DNA of 64,000 nt from Edaphochlamys debaryana (taxonomy: Eukaryota > Chlorophyta > Chlorophyceae > Chlamydomonadales), in contig JAEHOE010000092.1 in NCBI GenBank assembly GCA_016858145.1, forward strand, positions 310,001-374,000. Reading direction: 5' to 3'. The position numbers and the translations under genes were made by a program. This document shows, piece after piece, positions 1 to 13,400 of the stretch. Position 1 is the first letter of the stretch. Every line of letters begins with the position of its first letter. The notes beneath the pieces are model-generated. The model had not been told where the DNA came from, made no database searches, and saw only the letters and a list, made by a program, of their open reading frames with translations.

Positions 1-3000
1 GGCTGGTGCGGGTATCATTGAAATAGTACAGCCGAACTGGCGTTGGGGCAAACGCAGCCGTGTCGTTCAGCAGCCTCTGGCCTTGGGACTGCGGGGTTAG
101 GGGACATACATGGCATAATGAGGGTCAGCAACCGCCGGCAGAATGATTTTGTCTCAGAAGACCCAACCTCGCCAGCTACTGAGGCTATCTACGCTATACG
201 ACACGCCTCGTAATGATGACCGTTTCACAGTTCTCCGTCCACCCGCATACCTTCGTAATTTGAGCAAACAGCATGTTGCCGCCTGGTGTCGCGGTGATGG
301 GCGCCTGTGTGCTGATCGGCAGCAGCTCATCGCTGTCCCTCATCAGGAGCATCGCCACGCCGCCAACCGCCGCCACGTTAGTTGCGCGCACATTGTTGGC
401 GCACGTGGCCCCAGCCGAGGCCGCCAGGTTCACGAGCACGACCTTTCCAGAAAAGGTGGCATTGCCGCCCACCAGCGCGCTGCACGCGTGCACGGGGTTG
501 GCAGGTATGACCTCCGCAACCCGGGGTGGGACCTGTCCAAGATGGGGCGGACAAGCACAGTTGAAGCGAATGCGACCGGCCGTTGCCGGCAAGCAAAATC
601 CAGTTCACCACACACCAGTGCAGCAAGCTTCGCAGCCCACGACGCGTAGGCCCCCGTAGGACCAGAGTAGGGATGAAACTGGGGAAAGGGAAGGGCAGAG
701 GAAGGTGCATTATTGTGGGAAGCCTGCCCCCGCCCCCGTCATTCAACTAGCGGCTTACCGCCATGGGCGTGCCAAGGACGGTGTTCGTTGTGGTTCGGTT
801 GATGATAAAGATAAACTGCTCATGAACCGAGTAGGTGCTTATGTTTGGTTCGACTTGCGCCAGCGAGGACCCGACCGCGAGCGTGTTCTGATGTTTGGGC
901 GCGCGGGGGCAAAGGTGAGCGCCGGCACATATACTGGGACTTTAGTATTCGGAAGAAAAGCAAGGCATCGTAAGAACTGCAGCTTAATAAGGCTTTAGCC
1001 TCAAGAGACATGCCGGCATGAGCACCCTAACTCCAACTGCCTGTAAGGCATGCTGGTGTACACCGGCTGCGGTGGGGCATCAGTTGGCTCTTAATATGTT
1101 CCGCTACGTCCACGCACCTTTGCATTCGCGGGGCTCGAAACGGTAGACGGCAGGTTTCCATTCAATCCTGGGCAGGGGAAGCGCAAATCATTTGCTATGG
1201 TAGCACTGTGGTTTACTGCAGCATGCGAAGAACTTCCTTTCTGCTGTGGTGACATCAGCAACGTTCCAATGCTTACCCTGGTTGCCCGCTGCCACGACGG
1301 ACAGCCAGCCTGGATTGCGCCACGCGAATGCATCATAGGCCGAAGCGGTGTCGTCATAGGCGGTGCCCGCCAGGCCCGCATTGCCCCAGCTGTCAGAGCC
1401 GATTCGGGCGCCCGCACTTGTGTGGAACTGCGCACCGGGATACATGGGTTGATGGAAACCAACGAGTAAAAGGAGAGGTTGTTGACATGAGGGCGGGGTT
1501 GAGACGCTAAAAATCCGACATCAGACTCACAGGCAGGATCTTCTGAGTCGGCGGGGTCGGCACCGAGTAGGTTAGGTTGCCCGAGTTCCAGACGGTCTGG
1601 AAAACGCTGAGGCGCGCCATGGGGGCTGCGCCCGTGGAGAGCTCGTTTCGGAATGCAACATCACCGAGGGGGCTGATGGAGCCCGCAATGGACGCCGCAG
1701 AAGCGGTGCCTGGTGGATGGACACACGTGGGAGAACGCATGTGCTCGACAAATGCTGAAAAGGCATGCTCCAAGAGAACCATTCAATCGGTACTTCTTGG
1801 GCGTTGTGGGCAAGTGGAAGAGCAAACTTCCGTCCTTGTGGTGACACCCCCGGAAGCCCCCGCCTTACCGTGGCCCGCACTGTCACCGAAAGTGGCCGAC
1901 GCTGGACATTTAACCAAGGATGGGTGAGTGGTATATTCATAAGCAAGGTTGTGCTAGTGTGATCCTGAGCTACAAACCAAAAAAGAAAAAAGAGCTCCAC
2001 CCCCCAAGGCAGCTTACCCGGCATGGTGTACTGCACGATCTTCCTGTGATCAGAAAACCTTATGCTCTTCAGGTCAGTGGCATTCAGAACTATTGTCGGA
2101 TTTATCATGGTGTACGGCTTTGTGACGTCATCATAGAAGGCGCACAGCCGCAGGTCCTGCATGGGGCACAAGCAACCCACGCAGATGGGATGTGGATCTT
2201 GTTGCGTCATTCCTATGACCCTCAACCCTGTGCGCACACAGAGAGCGTGAAGCAGTGCAGCCTTGACTCCAAGCCCCCATTCGCTGCTTATCAACTGGGC
2301 TTGATAAGAGTGCTTACCACGCCTGTGTCGGTAACCTGGGGTACGGGAATGCGGCTCAGCTTGTGCGTTTGTTAAGCAGATGTTAGGGAGGTGCGGCCCA
2401 CCGCTGACTTACCCCAACGATCTCGCCACTCCCCATAACTCCGGCCTGCCAGTAGGGGCGCGTCTTGGATGTGGCGTTGAGGTTCAGGTCCCGGGTCAGG
2501 CCCCCTGAGGCATGCGGAGCGTTGTTTTAGTTGTTTGAGGCTCAAGGATGGCACTGACGAAAGGCGACCTGTCCGCCGCCGCACATGCCGAATGTTTCCT
2601 GCCAGCCACCGTATCATGGCGATCCTTTGCTATGAGATGCAGGCCCATGCAAGTATGCCTCACCCGATTGCACGATCCACCCCGCGACAGCGTTGTGGGG
2701 CTCCTGTCTGCTGAGGGGCTTGACCCATGACACCTCGTGCCGGGCCGCCAGCCACGCCAGACCGGGCTCCATGTCCTGAGAGGAAGAGGGACACCGCGGT
2801 TCAGCCCCAACAGCGCGGCGGTCCTCAGCTAGGTACTCGACCATTCAAGCACACGCCACCGCGAGTCCGCGCCGCTAAAATGACCCTAAACTCCGGCCCC
2901 AGCCCCAGCGATCCGCAAACGTTCAATCCCTGCTCCCCAACCTATGTACCCCGGATCCCTACCTCAGGGCACATGTAGACGTGCAGCCACCCAAATCCGC

Positions 3001-4391
3001 TGCCACTGCCATGGAGCGCCTCGTCTCTGGCGTGGGGCCAGCACGGGTCCTTACTGGCACCCTCAGTACGGCCCAAGCCAGCGGCCAGCCCGGACATCAT
3101 CGAGCTCGTGAGCTCCTGCAGAGTCGCGTGTGGTACGGAGGCCACGATCTGTACGGCTGTGCCCAGCAGGGGCGGTGGGCTGACATCCGGTCCAGCGGAC
3201 GTGAAGAGAGACCGCAGGCGAAAGCTTGCACTGCCGGCGGTGTTGGGGCGCCAGCCTTGAACGCTGTGTAGTGGAGACCCGGGGGAGAAGAGGTGCTCCT
3301 CGCTGTCCTCCTCTGCAGGCTCAAGGCTCGTGACCTCAGCAGCCCGCCGCCTACGCCGTGACATTTCCTGCCCAGCAGCCTCTGCCACACGGACAGCCTC
3401 GGGTGACATCTTGAGATTGGCATCGTACTCAGCCTAGGAAGGAGGGACGGGACAGCAGTCCATGCTTGCGGGGGGGGGGCAGCATCAACGCAAGCCGAGG
3501 GCACGCCGGGCGGCCTGCCCGTAAAAGACCACCTTAAATGACCCCAGCTTGGCGACCATGACCCAGACACGCAGCCCGAAGCACCGCTCCACCCGCGCAC
3601 CACCAGGGCTCCGTGGCGGCTGCCGTACGTGGCCACGGCCGCAGGCGCGGCATAGACCAGGACCGTGGAGGGGTCGGCGAAGGACAGGATCTGGGCGCCG
3701 CCCAGGCGGACCAGGTCGTCGCGCAGGGCCCCAACGGTGCCTGTGGGGGGCAAAGAGGGAGGGGTTGATGTCCTGCATTACCCATCGTTGGGTCTAGCAA
3801 CCCTGCCTGCTGCATGGCCCGTCCCCGGCCCATGTGCTCCGGGCCCTCCTCCCCGCCCATCGTCGGCCCCACGCACCCGCCGCGAATCTGACAAGGAACA
3901 AGCGGGACACGCCTCCACTTGCAGCTCCGGCGCTCGGATAGACGCCATCTACTACCGGTCTGCGCAACGCATTGGGAGGGATAAGGGCTCATGCACGTCA
4001 GCATGGATCGGCAGGGCCTTGCACAGTGGGCGCGGAGTTGCGCTTACCCCAGCGCTGCTCCGTTTCATACCTCTTGCCACAACAACCGCTGCCCACGGGC
4101 ACCATGGCACCACGGGGAGCTCCGCAAGCCACACTTCGCCACCTTCCTCCCTCCCGCAAGCCACACTTCGCCACCTTCCTCCCTCCCGCCCGGCCCCGCT
4201 CCACATCGTGCTCCTTACCTGAGCGCCACTCTACCGCTGCGCAGTTCCACGAACCCATGCTCCATCCGAGTTTCAACCCCCACTGCGGCAACGGCGCTGC
4301 GTGCGAGGTGCAGCACAGCCACTGCCGCCAGGAGGGCCGCCACAGCGCCGCTCCAGGGGCGCTTCCGCCGCGGCCGCCTCTCTGCTTCCAT
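1..4391 (-). CDS. Gene A: secreted subtilisin-like serine protease, partial (3' part outside window)
   Basis: Fifteen exons are visible: 4219-4391, 3877-3887, 3601-3740, 2963-3433, 2664-2775, 2413-2504, 2318-2335, 2018-2156, 1869-1901, 1531-1709, 1277-1427, 1118-1167, 759-887, 251-532 and 1-88 (cut by the window edge). All join in phase without a stop. The product starts with a signal peptide, then a propeptide, then a peptidase S8 core. The catalytic Asp is in VTDTGV (about D336), the His in GDSAGHGTAS (about H396) and the oxyanion Asn in VVAAGNQG. A PA domain is inserted after these. The Ser exon and any lectin tail lie beyond base 1. Exons 3-15 match genes B and C closely, but the signal peptide does not. 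I infer a secreted endopeptidase; substrate unknown. The start at 4391 gives a good signal peptide directly before the conserved FVELRSGRV segment. Confidence 0.85.
251..2335 (-). other. Gene A peptidase S8 core with PA insert (exons 7-14)
   Basis: The 18-nt exon 2318-2335 encodes VTDTGV with the catalytic Asp. The 33-nt exon 1869-1901 plus the next exon create GHGTAS with the catalytic His. Exon 1277-1427 holds the AAGN oxyanion motif. Exon 251-532 is a protease-associated (PA) domain (VHACSALVGGNATFSGKVVLV...), the usual insert in plant-type and algal subtilases. All motif residues are intact. Confidence 0.85.
2413..3740 (-). other. Gene A propeptide region (exons 3-6)
   Basis: Exon 3 (TGTVGALRDDLVRLGGAQIL...) resembles the compact fold of subtilase inhibitor propeptides, tentatively. 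Exon 4 is a 471-nt exon with a basic run (SRRRRRAAEV) that could be a processing site. Exons 5 and 6 (DMEPGLAWLAARHEV..., GLTRDLNLNTTSR...) lead into the catalytic Asp exon. Exon 4 is almost identical to that of gene B. Confidence 0.6.
3877..3887 (-). other. Gene A microexon 2 (11 nt)
   Basis: Flanked by a tcag acceptor and a GTGCGT donor. The 11 nt are needed to move from the phase-2 end of exon 1 to the phase-1 start of exon 3. The same 11-nt exon with the same flanks occurs in gene B (37540-37550) and gene C (62540-62550). This supports it as real, although no transcript can be seen here. Confidence 0.7.
4129..4193 (+). repeat. Tandem duplication of about 32 bp in gene A intron 1
   Basis: A unit beginning cgcaagccacacttcgcc and running into cttcctccctccc is present twice back to back. 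It lies in the first intron of gene A, close to its 5' splice site. Confidence 0.75.
4219..4391 (-). other. Gene A exon 1: signal peptide, unlike B and C
   Basis: The exon encodes a basic N-terminus (MEAERRPRRKRPW), a hydrophobic Ala/Leu/Val core, and then EHGFVELRSGRVAL, which is shared with B and C. The hydrophobic leader itself has no resemblance to the MLGPRGPG-type leader of B and C, although the residues after it are homologous. Exon 1 ends in phase 2 at a GTAAGG donor, matching the phase of the 11-nt exon that follows. Confidence 0.75.
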
Positions 4392-7300
4392 TATCCTGCG
4401 AGGGTTCAGTGTGCACATATCGCTGTTGCGCCTGGACTGCACCCAGAAGGATACGGCAGTGACTACTGCAGGGGCACCAGGTGCCAGCTCTCTCCGTCGT
4501 GCCGACTCAGCAAACTGGTCAGACCACTGCTGCGGCCAACCCAGTGCAGCCATGCGCAGAGGCATAAAGGCGGCACCACGCTCGTCCGATGCGCACATGT
4601 ATGTTTGCGCCCAATTGGGTCCCTGCCCTCAAGGTGCAGCGGTCAAATGGGGTGCATGCAATGCACCCTCCCAGTGGTAGGGCGGCACCGTGCCGCACGC
4701 GTGCCGCGCCAATACCGTCACGTCAGACTCAGGGTTCCTGGGTTCCTGGGTGCGCTTCGGCTTCACCCCCCCACTAACACCCCCTCGCGTCCTCTCGCGG
4801 TGCACACGCGCAGTCGGCGCGTACATGTTCCCAACCGCCACACTCACACATAACTCGCACTGCACCAAGCGACTGTGCTTGCAATCCTCTAAGGCAGTGG
4901 AAGCCTTTTTGCGCGATCTCGCTTTGAGGCTTCCACTGCACTGGCGCACACAATTTGCTTTTTATACACAACAACTCCCCCTCGCAAACTCCTCTAGTTA
5001 CAGGGGTGCTACGGCTTGGCACGGTCGCGTGCGGGTGGGACATACTCGCCAGGGGCGGGGGTCTGCACATGGCGTGACCCCACCTCGCTGTGCGACAAGC
5101 CTCCTGACTTCGCAGACTAACCGTAAGCCTGATCGTGTATCGCTTTACCAACGTATGTCCTGCGAACTTGCCTGGGGCCTGGCGCACCTCCGGCCGAGCG
5201 ACGCCCGCTGGCGCTGGCGTGCACTCAGCAGCTCACAAGAGCAATTCTGGATTTTGTCCTAGAACTCGGCTTGGAGACTCTGATCTTGTAGAGTGAAGGT
5301 GAACAAGAGGTTGATCGAGGTCGGTCTCGGAAAAGTGCGACTTCATTCGGCCAGTACACCGCGTTCCCCTCACGCAACAAGCAGAGTCTCTAGATGCGGC
5401 AGTGCCACGTGAACGTGGTACGTAACCACAAGGTAACAGTAGTTTTGCAGCGCAAACTTGCCCCGGAGCGACGACACAACTGTGATCCCGCTGGACACGG
5501 GAGCCCCAAGCCCCCCGGCCCCCCCAGCCCGCACCTAGACGATGCGGCTTCTTGCCACGTTGTTCTCGTCAAACTCCCCCGCCCGCCCCCCCCCCACCAC
5601 CGCGAGCGATATGGACCTTCGAGAAGAATGTCCCGAGCAGCTAAGGATGTGTCCTGCAGCAGTTGTATGCTTGAGCCGACCCGCTCGGTCTGGGCCTGCC
5701 AGGGCCTGCCAGGGCCTTCTTCAACCTTGCACCCCATCTCGCGTGCCTCGCACTCTTGTTGTTAAACCCCACCTCCCAATTTCCTTCTAGCGTAGACGTG
5801 CAGTGCTGGTATCAATCTCTTCTTCTTCTTTTCTCTTTCTCGGGCTTTCGACCCGCCAGCAGGGGGCTTGTGGGTATGAGCCAGAAGGATTCGGGCCTCG
5901 GTGGGGGGGTGCTCTGGCTCCACCCTTGTGGACCTGGGGCACGAGGGGCCAGGGTGGGACCGAGAGGCTACGCGGCCTAGCAACGGCACGCGCTGAGGGC
6001 CAGAAAGCACGTCTGCACCCGGAGGAGAACATTTGGACCGGCCCCGCACGTCCAACCCTACCCGGCCAGAAGGATCTGGACCTCCCAGGGGGGTTGTTCC
6101 GGCTGCCATGGCCAGAGGGTTTCGGGCCTCGCAGGGGAGGGTTCTGGCTGTCAGCCAGAAGGCCCTGATGGAAGATACCAGCACTGGCTTCACGTCCAGC
6201 ATCATGCTGACCGAACATGATGTTCGGTCCCGACGGAAGATACGAACGCGCTGGGGCAAAAGTAACATGCGGAAACCCACCCGCGTAGGCTGTTCTCAGC
6301 AGCCGTTAGGCGCCATGGGGCTCTCTCGGACCGGGGTGGCCACCGGTATGTGTGGCCGTGTGTTCACTGGTGAGACCAAGCAGCGTACCTAATACGGCGT
6401 ACGGCATGGCAGGTGCCGGCAATTCGGCACACGCTCCCCCACAGGATTCGTGCTGTGACGGCGGCGGTCGGTCAGGCGGGAGAAGCAAGGGGGAGGCCAA
6501 GACAAAGGGGGCCCTGCTGCTGTATGACCGGTATCCACCGGCACTGCACGTCGTACAAAAACTTGACGAGAATTAAGGGAGATAGCAGCACCGGGTTACC
6601 CAAGGCACTGCCGTTGTGGCACAACCCGACCAGCCATGTCCTCGCTTTCCCCCTGACGCCTGCAATGACGAGCTGCGGCCGTGAGTTCTGGCCGAGCAGA
6701 GACTCTCTTTCAAGAACTTGATGATGATAATGTGTTGTGCCGTGCTGCCGGTGGGGGATTGGTGCATACACACACATACTGACCAAGCTTCCTGCTGCAT
6801 TCCACCCCGCCGCACCTCGCTCCTGCACATGGCCGCTCTCCTGTGTCTCAGCAGCACCGGAGTTGCTACAGCCGTCCCATGGGGCCATGACCCCACGCCC
6901 CTAGGTACCTAGACATCCAATTTCAGTAGCTCCAGTGGTCTCCGGGCCGCCTTGAGCCTCAACCCAGACTCGCCTCCACTCCCCGGCCGAACCTGCCCCC
7001 ACCTGGGCATGGGCCATCGTGAGTCACAGCCCCCGTGCCCTCGCCGGAGTGCGAAGGACCCTGCAATTCCGTCCAGGCCCTAGCAGGTCGCAAACCTCTG
7101 CACTTCTAGCGGATGTGACCCCGAATAACTGCGCAGCCTTCACCCCACAACTGCACCCGCCTACACGCTTGCATCGGTCCCGTCACTGCCAACCTCTCGC
7201 GGCTTCCCGCCGGAGCACCCCGGCTGCCCCGAGGCCTCCACTGCCACGGCTTCCACTGCGGCATCTCTGGACCACCACTTGGCTGCCCCCCTCGAGGCAT

Positions 7301-7450
7301 CCAAACTCAGAGCCAGGAGCTGAGGCCGTTGCACTGAGCCTGCGCGCTACGCCTCTTCGCACTAGGGGCCGGGCCCTGACGCCCCCAGGCCACGTCATTG
7401 TGTGCAAGCGCCTCAGCCTTGCTTGGCGCCCGGTCTCGAGGCCTCCCTCC
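4392..7450. other. Intergenic region between gene A start and APC2 stop
   Basis: No coding segment with recognisable homology was found on either strand. The left part should hold the promoter of gene A; no clear TATA element or other core motif was identified. The right part should hold the APC2 3' UTR; I did not find a TGTAA polyadenylation motif in the first few hundred bases downstream of the stop. Degenerate repeats lie at about 5690-6165. Confidence 0.6.
5690..6165. repeat. Cluster of degenerate GC-rich repeats
   Basis: The short unit ggcctgccagggcctgcca repeats at about 5693-5715. A longer unit of the form ccagaaggatt(c)gggcctc is seen near 5881, 6067, 6113 and 6147 with substitutions. 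The copies are too diverged to define boundaries; no coding capacity was recognised. Confidence 0.45.
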
Positions 7451-10400
7451 TCACTTGGCGCCGGGGCCCGAGGCCAGGCGGTAGACCGAGTTGTTGTCGA
7501 GGACCACGGTGCCGCGGGCGATGAGCACCTGGAGGAAGGCCTGGGGGGGAGGGCAGAGGGGATGGGAGAGGGGGCGGTTGGGGGCAGGATGACGTAGGGC
7601 CGGGGTGCGGCAGTGAGGCGGCAGCGTGGTTCAGTTGAGAGCGCCCTTCCAAATCTACAGCACCGCCCAAGTTCCGTCCCCTTTGATCCCCCGTCGTCCT
7701 CCCCCGCTCCCCTCCTCCCCACACCTGCAGCTGCTCAGGCGTCTTGTCGTACTTGGGCGTTGAGACCACGAAGAGGCGCAGGAGCTGGTTGAGGCGGTCC
7801 AGGGGCAGGCCGCCGTAGTTCTGGAGCATGCCTGGGGGAGGGAGGTGGGGGTGAGTAGAAGAGGGGAAGCGGGGGGTGGGTGGGTGTAAAGTGGGTGATG
7901 TGCTTCGCACAGGAGGGCAGGGGGGATCGCACATGATGGGGATGGTGAGGAGGTGTGGGAGCGCGAGAGGAGGAGCTCGAGAGGGCTAAGGCTTAGGGGG
8001 TGCGTGTGGAGGAGATGAGGGTAGTTGGAAGGGGGAGGGAAGGGGAGGGGGGCCGGAGAGCCGGTGGGGTGATACGCAGAGGGGGACCCAGGGGGAAAGG
8101 TGGGTTGAGGCAGCCGCCGAGCTATGCGGGATGAGGTCGCTGTGCCGGGCCCTTGGAAAGCCCAGCTCAGGCCCTTACGACCCCCGCTCACCCTTGATAT
8201 AGTTCTCGTACGGCCCCACCTCCTCCACGGCCCGGTCGGCGGCGGAGGGCAGCTGCGCGGGCGCCTCGTCCTCTGCGCCCGCGTCCGTCAGGGAGGCGCC
8301 TGGGTGGGGGGGGGTGGGGGGTGGGGTGGGGTAGATGGAAGGGTTGGATGGGTTGGGTCGGGGACCCCATCAATACAAGGGGAACAGGATGTCAGGGAGG
8401 CGCCTGGTGGGGGGGTGGGTGGGGTGGGGGGTAGGGCGAGACGGCCCGGCGAGACGGGGGCAACAAGGTTGGGGGGCACCGCCGCCAGTCCTTGGCAGCA
8501 CGAGTGTTCACGTGGGACCTCCGCACGGGACGTCCCTTGAATAGCCCAGGGCTTTATAGCGCACACCAACAGCAAGTGAGCAACGCAGATGCCACCCGGT
8601 CTAGAGCGGTCCAGGCAGCGGCAGGGTTAGCGCCGACTACAACGGTTTTTTTGGGTTGGAGCGAAACCGCATGAGTGCTAACTCACCCTTAAGCTCCGCA
8701 GGCAGCACCTCGGCCCGGCGGTACACCAGGTCCCCTCCCGCTGCGGCCGCCGCCGCCGCCGCGCCGCCGCCGGTTGACACGCGGGCGCCCGCGCCTCCGC
8801 TCGACGACCGCCGCCCCGCGCCCGCTCCGCCGCCGCCGCCCTCGCTGCCGCCCGCTCCTCCCCCCGAAGCCGCTGCGCCGCCACCGCCGCCGCCAGGGCC
8901 CCCAGCTCGGCCCTCCAGTATGACGCCGTGGTTGACCCAGAACAGCATCTTGCGGCGGACCAGCGCCGCGGGGAGCCCCACCTGGCGGGCGGGGGAGGGA
9001 AAGGGGTTGGTCGGATGCGGGTCGGGGCGCGTAGGGCGGGGCGTGCGGAGGTTGCAGGGGCGCATGGGAGCTGGGCAGATGTGCGCCGAGCCGCCCTCCC
9101 TTCTACCGCAGGGGCCTTGAGTGTGCCAAGCTCTCCACTGAAGCGCCGCATTCCCTTCCATCTTTGCCGCCGCATGCCCTGGTCACGTACCCCGCAGGCC
9201 CAGCGTCCTGGGGCTTGCGCCTAAGCTGGGGCCCGCTGGCACCTCCGCCATTAGGCTGTCTCAAACAGTGCGTCCGCCACCCGCGGCTCTCACCTCAAAC
9301 CCCTAGCGCCTTCGCTGTCCCGCGTCCCCACCCCTGACACGGCAACCTCGGCCCCGGCCCTCACCTCGGCCGCCAGCTCCGCAGCCGTCATGGCCGGCCG
9401 GTCCCTGCGGGTGGACATGGGGCGCACATGGATGGGTGGGGCACGGAAGCTGCGATCCCAGGCACGGTAGGCATGCCAGTCGACATCAGGAAGCACACGG
9501 CATGGCAAGTCAACGGCAATGAGCATCCAGATGGCGAGTCAGAGTATGGCAGGTTAGAGGAAGGGCCCTAGGCAGTCCTACTTGAAGGCCATCAGCAGAG
9601 TCGCCTGAAGGGGCGACACGGTGAAGGAGGCGGTGACGCCGCCTGGGGAGGGGGCAGAGGTTGAGGGGCGGAGGGGCGCGTGGTCGCTCGACTAGAGCAG
9701 TTTCGAGGGCGCCGAGACGCAGTTGGGAAGCCGACCGCCTGCGTGCTGCAAGCGAGCGATCGGATGTCCGCCATAGGCTTTCAACCCGCAACCCGCGACC
9801 CGCTGCTAGACGAGTAATGAGTGACCCGCCATCTTCTGTCCTTCAACCCCTCCACCCAACGCCCCCGCCCCCACCTGCCGACACGTCCAGCTCCACCGCC
9901 CCAAGCGCGGGGCGCCAGCGGAGCTTCCGAGGCGTCTGCGTAGGAATGCGACACAATGCAGGTGAGGGTGGGGGACAGCGGTGATGAACGCCGTCCCTGC
10001 CTCCTCCTTGCCCTCAACATCAGACGGCCTGGGTGCCGTCGGTGCCCGCTCTGCCCGACACTCTGCGGACACCGAATGCCGTGGCGGTCGCGTCCTGCCG
10101 CTGTGCACGAGCGCGGAGGGCCCCCTCCCTGTCTTGAGTCTGTGCCAGTGCCTCCGTGGGCCCCAAGCCCTGACTGCATCCATTCCCCCACGTGAACCCG
10201 CCCCCCTCCCCTTTCCCTCCCCCACCTTGAGGTGGTGGTAGAAGAAGCGGAAGCCGCTCTCCTTGCCTCTCCCATGCGACCCTATCCGTGACCCCCCCCT
10301 CCCCCCCCCCCCCCTCCCCCACCTTGAGGTGGTGGTAGCGGGCCCCGTACGCCTCCATGGCCTCCCGTATGCCGGGGGGCAGCAGCAGACCGCAGGCGGG

Positions 10401-13400
10401 GTCGTCGGGGGCGCCCTGGGGGGGAAAAGGGGGGGCAGCGTGGGCGGCAAGATACTGAAGGGACCCCAGTATGCCTAGCTTCGTGCAGAGCTTCAGCAAC
10501 TCGCAAAGGAACACACGGTGCCTTGCAGAGCGCAGGCCCGTCTTCCGGCGCGGAAGGATCAACGCCCGCCCACCTTGTCGCGGTCTTCCTGGTTGGGCCA
10601 GAACAGGTACGACAGGACCGTGGCGGACAGCAGGGCGAGCTCCGGCGTCGGCGCGTCGGCGCCCTCCGTCGATGGCGGCGGCGCCCCCGCCGCCAGCGGC
10701 GTCTGCGCCGCCGCTGCGGCGGCCAGGGCCGCGGCCGCGGCCGCCGCCGCCCGCGTCTGCACCTGCGGCGGCGGCGTGCTCCGCTGCGGCGGCGTCGGCT
10801 GCGCCTGCTGCTGACGGCTTCCGCGGCCGGCGTTGCTCGGCGTGCCGCCGCCGCCAGGCCGCGGCGGCAGCGACGGGGCGGCGGCGCCGGCCCTGGCGGC
10901 GCCTGCCGCCGCCGCTACCGCCGCCGCCGAGACCGCGGCCGCCGCTGCGGCGGCTGCGCTGGTGGGGGACTGCGGCCGGAAGCCTCCCGGCACGGGGGTG
11001 GGCGTGGCGTGGATGCGTGTGTTGATGCGCTTGCTGTCCGCAACGTCCTTGAGCATCACCTGGTAGGGAGGGGCCCGGGGCGGAGGGGGAGCGGGCCGGC
11101 ACGAGGGAGGAACGGGGCGTTGGGAAGAATCGCAGACGCACGACATGTCCATCAGGCACAGTGAGCCTGGTAGGATCCCGCCACTCCCTTCGTCGTGTCC
11201 GCCCGCCCACCTCGCAGGCGTGCATGGCATTCTCGCCGAACCGCATCTTGAGGAGCTCCAGCGTGCGAACCTCGCGAGCCTGTACGGCGCACGGAGTACA
11301 GCAAGCAGATGCGCATCAGCACAAATCTCTACGACACATGGGCTCATCGCAGCCGCCGCCCAGCGCATGGCCGCTGGCCGGTACCGTGCATTGCCGTATT
11401 CCGCCCTTCACCTGAGCCGCCCCGCGATCACGAGGGCCCTTCGCTTCAGCCCCAGTATCCGCTCATGAATACACGCACGCCGCCCGCACCCACCGTCTCA
11501 TAGTCAGTTCGGTACAGCAGCTGTCCTGACAGCAGGTTCCGATACTCCGCAATAAACACCTCCGGGCTCCCAAACACGCCGGTCAGCATGGAGACCACGT
11601 CAGCCGCCGACCCGGCGCCGCCAAGCAAGCCCGCCGCCCCGCCGCCACCGCCGGCAGTGGAGGCGCGCGCAGCTGCGCCGCCGCCGGCTGCCGCGCCGCC
11701 GGCCGAGGTGGGGGCCTGGGAGGCCACCCCGGGGAATCCGGCGGCGGCGGTGGCGGTGGCGATGCGCAGCACACGCTCATCGGCGTCTGAGGTGGCAGAG
11801 GAGGGGGGCCCCGCGTGAGTAATGAGTCGTGGGGGCTCGGGACCGGCTGCGAGCAAAGTCGTGCAACAGAGGATGCCATTACTGCCCGGAACTGCCCGTT
11901 CCCTCGGCCCCGGCCCCTCCCCGAGCCCTCCAGCAACATGCCCCAACCATCCTGTCCTCCACGGATGCCGCCCTATTCTCCGCCCCTCCTCAACCCACCC
12001 TCCGCCGCTGCGTCCACGTCAACCCTCCTCGTCCCTCACCCTACGCCGCGACCCCTTCTCGACACCCCCCGCCGCCGCCTCCACGTCCCGCCGCCTCCAC
12101 CCCTCCCCCTCCCCTCCCCCCCGCCTGCTCACCCTCCGCCGCTGCGTCCACGTCCATGGGCGCCGCCGCCGCCCGCCCCGCCTCCTGCGCCTCGCGCTGC
12201 TGCTCCTCCAGGAGGGACTCGCCCGTGGGGTTGCCAGCGTCCTTGGAGGGTGGAGGGTGGGGGCGGAGGGAAAGAAAGGCAGGCGAAAGAGTTGAGAAGG
12301 CAGGGCGAGTTGAGGTGGTGTAGGGAGAAGACAAGGAGATGGGAAGACAAGACAGCTACCGGAGATCTTAGGGTTTGGGTTGCGTCGTTTACGGACTCCA
12401 GAGGTGGGTCTCCAGCGGGATGGGTGTCGAAGTGGCAGCTGCCTAATGGGGTACCGGGCTGTATGGGCTACATGACTCTAGCGGCGGCCAGCTAGCTCCA
12501 GTGGCCCAGTGCCCCACCCCCACCCCCAACCCCACCCCCCACCTGCGTGACCAGGCCCACGAGGCAGCGCGTGGTGTCGGAGCGCCCCCGCAGGTAGTCC
12601 CGGATGGGCTGGGCCACGGCGTGGAGCAGCGCGCCTTTGGGGGGAGGGGGTGGGGCGGGGTGGTGGTGAGGGGGGGTGGACAAGAGGAGGCGGGTGGGAA
12701 CGGGGGCGGAGGGTCGGGAGAGAGGACGGAGGGGGAGGAGGGGCGGTTTGCTGTGGCTGCAGGGTGCGGCGCGCCCCAGGATGCGGTCCAGGCTTGCGCG
12801 CGCTGGAAGCCAACGGGTGTGGGGTGCTGGATCTCAGTCCTGCAGGGCAGCCCAGGGCTGGGCCTCGCGGTTCCAGGCGCTTCACCGCTGGGGTCGAGTG
12901 CCGTAAGGCCCCTGCAAACCCCATGGCGCTTGCGCCGGACCCGCCCCTCCGTTTCAGGCTTCCCTCACCGCTGGGGTCGAGCTCGCGCATGGTGCGTATG
13001 GTGGCCACGTACTGGTGGATGATGGCGGTGGCGGAGGCGCCCGCGTGCAGCAGGCGGCGGCGGAGCGCGGCCTGGAAGGAGGCCACGAAGAGGGACTGGG
13101 GGGGGTGGGGGGCGGGGGCGGGGGCGGGGGTGAGGGTGGGGATGAGGGGGGAGGCCGGAAGTCTCGCTTTCACGAAGGACCCGATGGCCCCATCTGCGCT
13201 TCCCCAGGCTCCGCCCTCCCCTTGGGCGATCGGAAGGAGCCGAGGGCCGGGGCTGACCTGGAGGTTGGTGTGCCTGAGGCACGCCGCCAGGTCCCGTATG
13301 GCGGGCAGGGAGTCGGGGTAGTCAACGACAATGTCGAACATCTGACTAATGCGTAACCGCCCGAGGGTTTCGAACACCAGGTACGACAGCCGCAGCCGCC

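Noticed and set aside
10020..11246. 408-codon minus-strand open frame
   Set aside because: It crosses several APC2 introns in a different frame from the conserved blocks; only parts overlap real exons.
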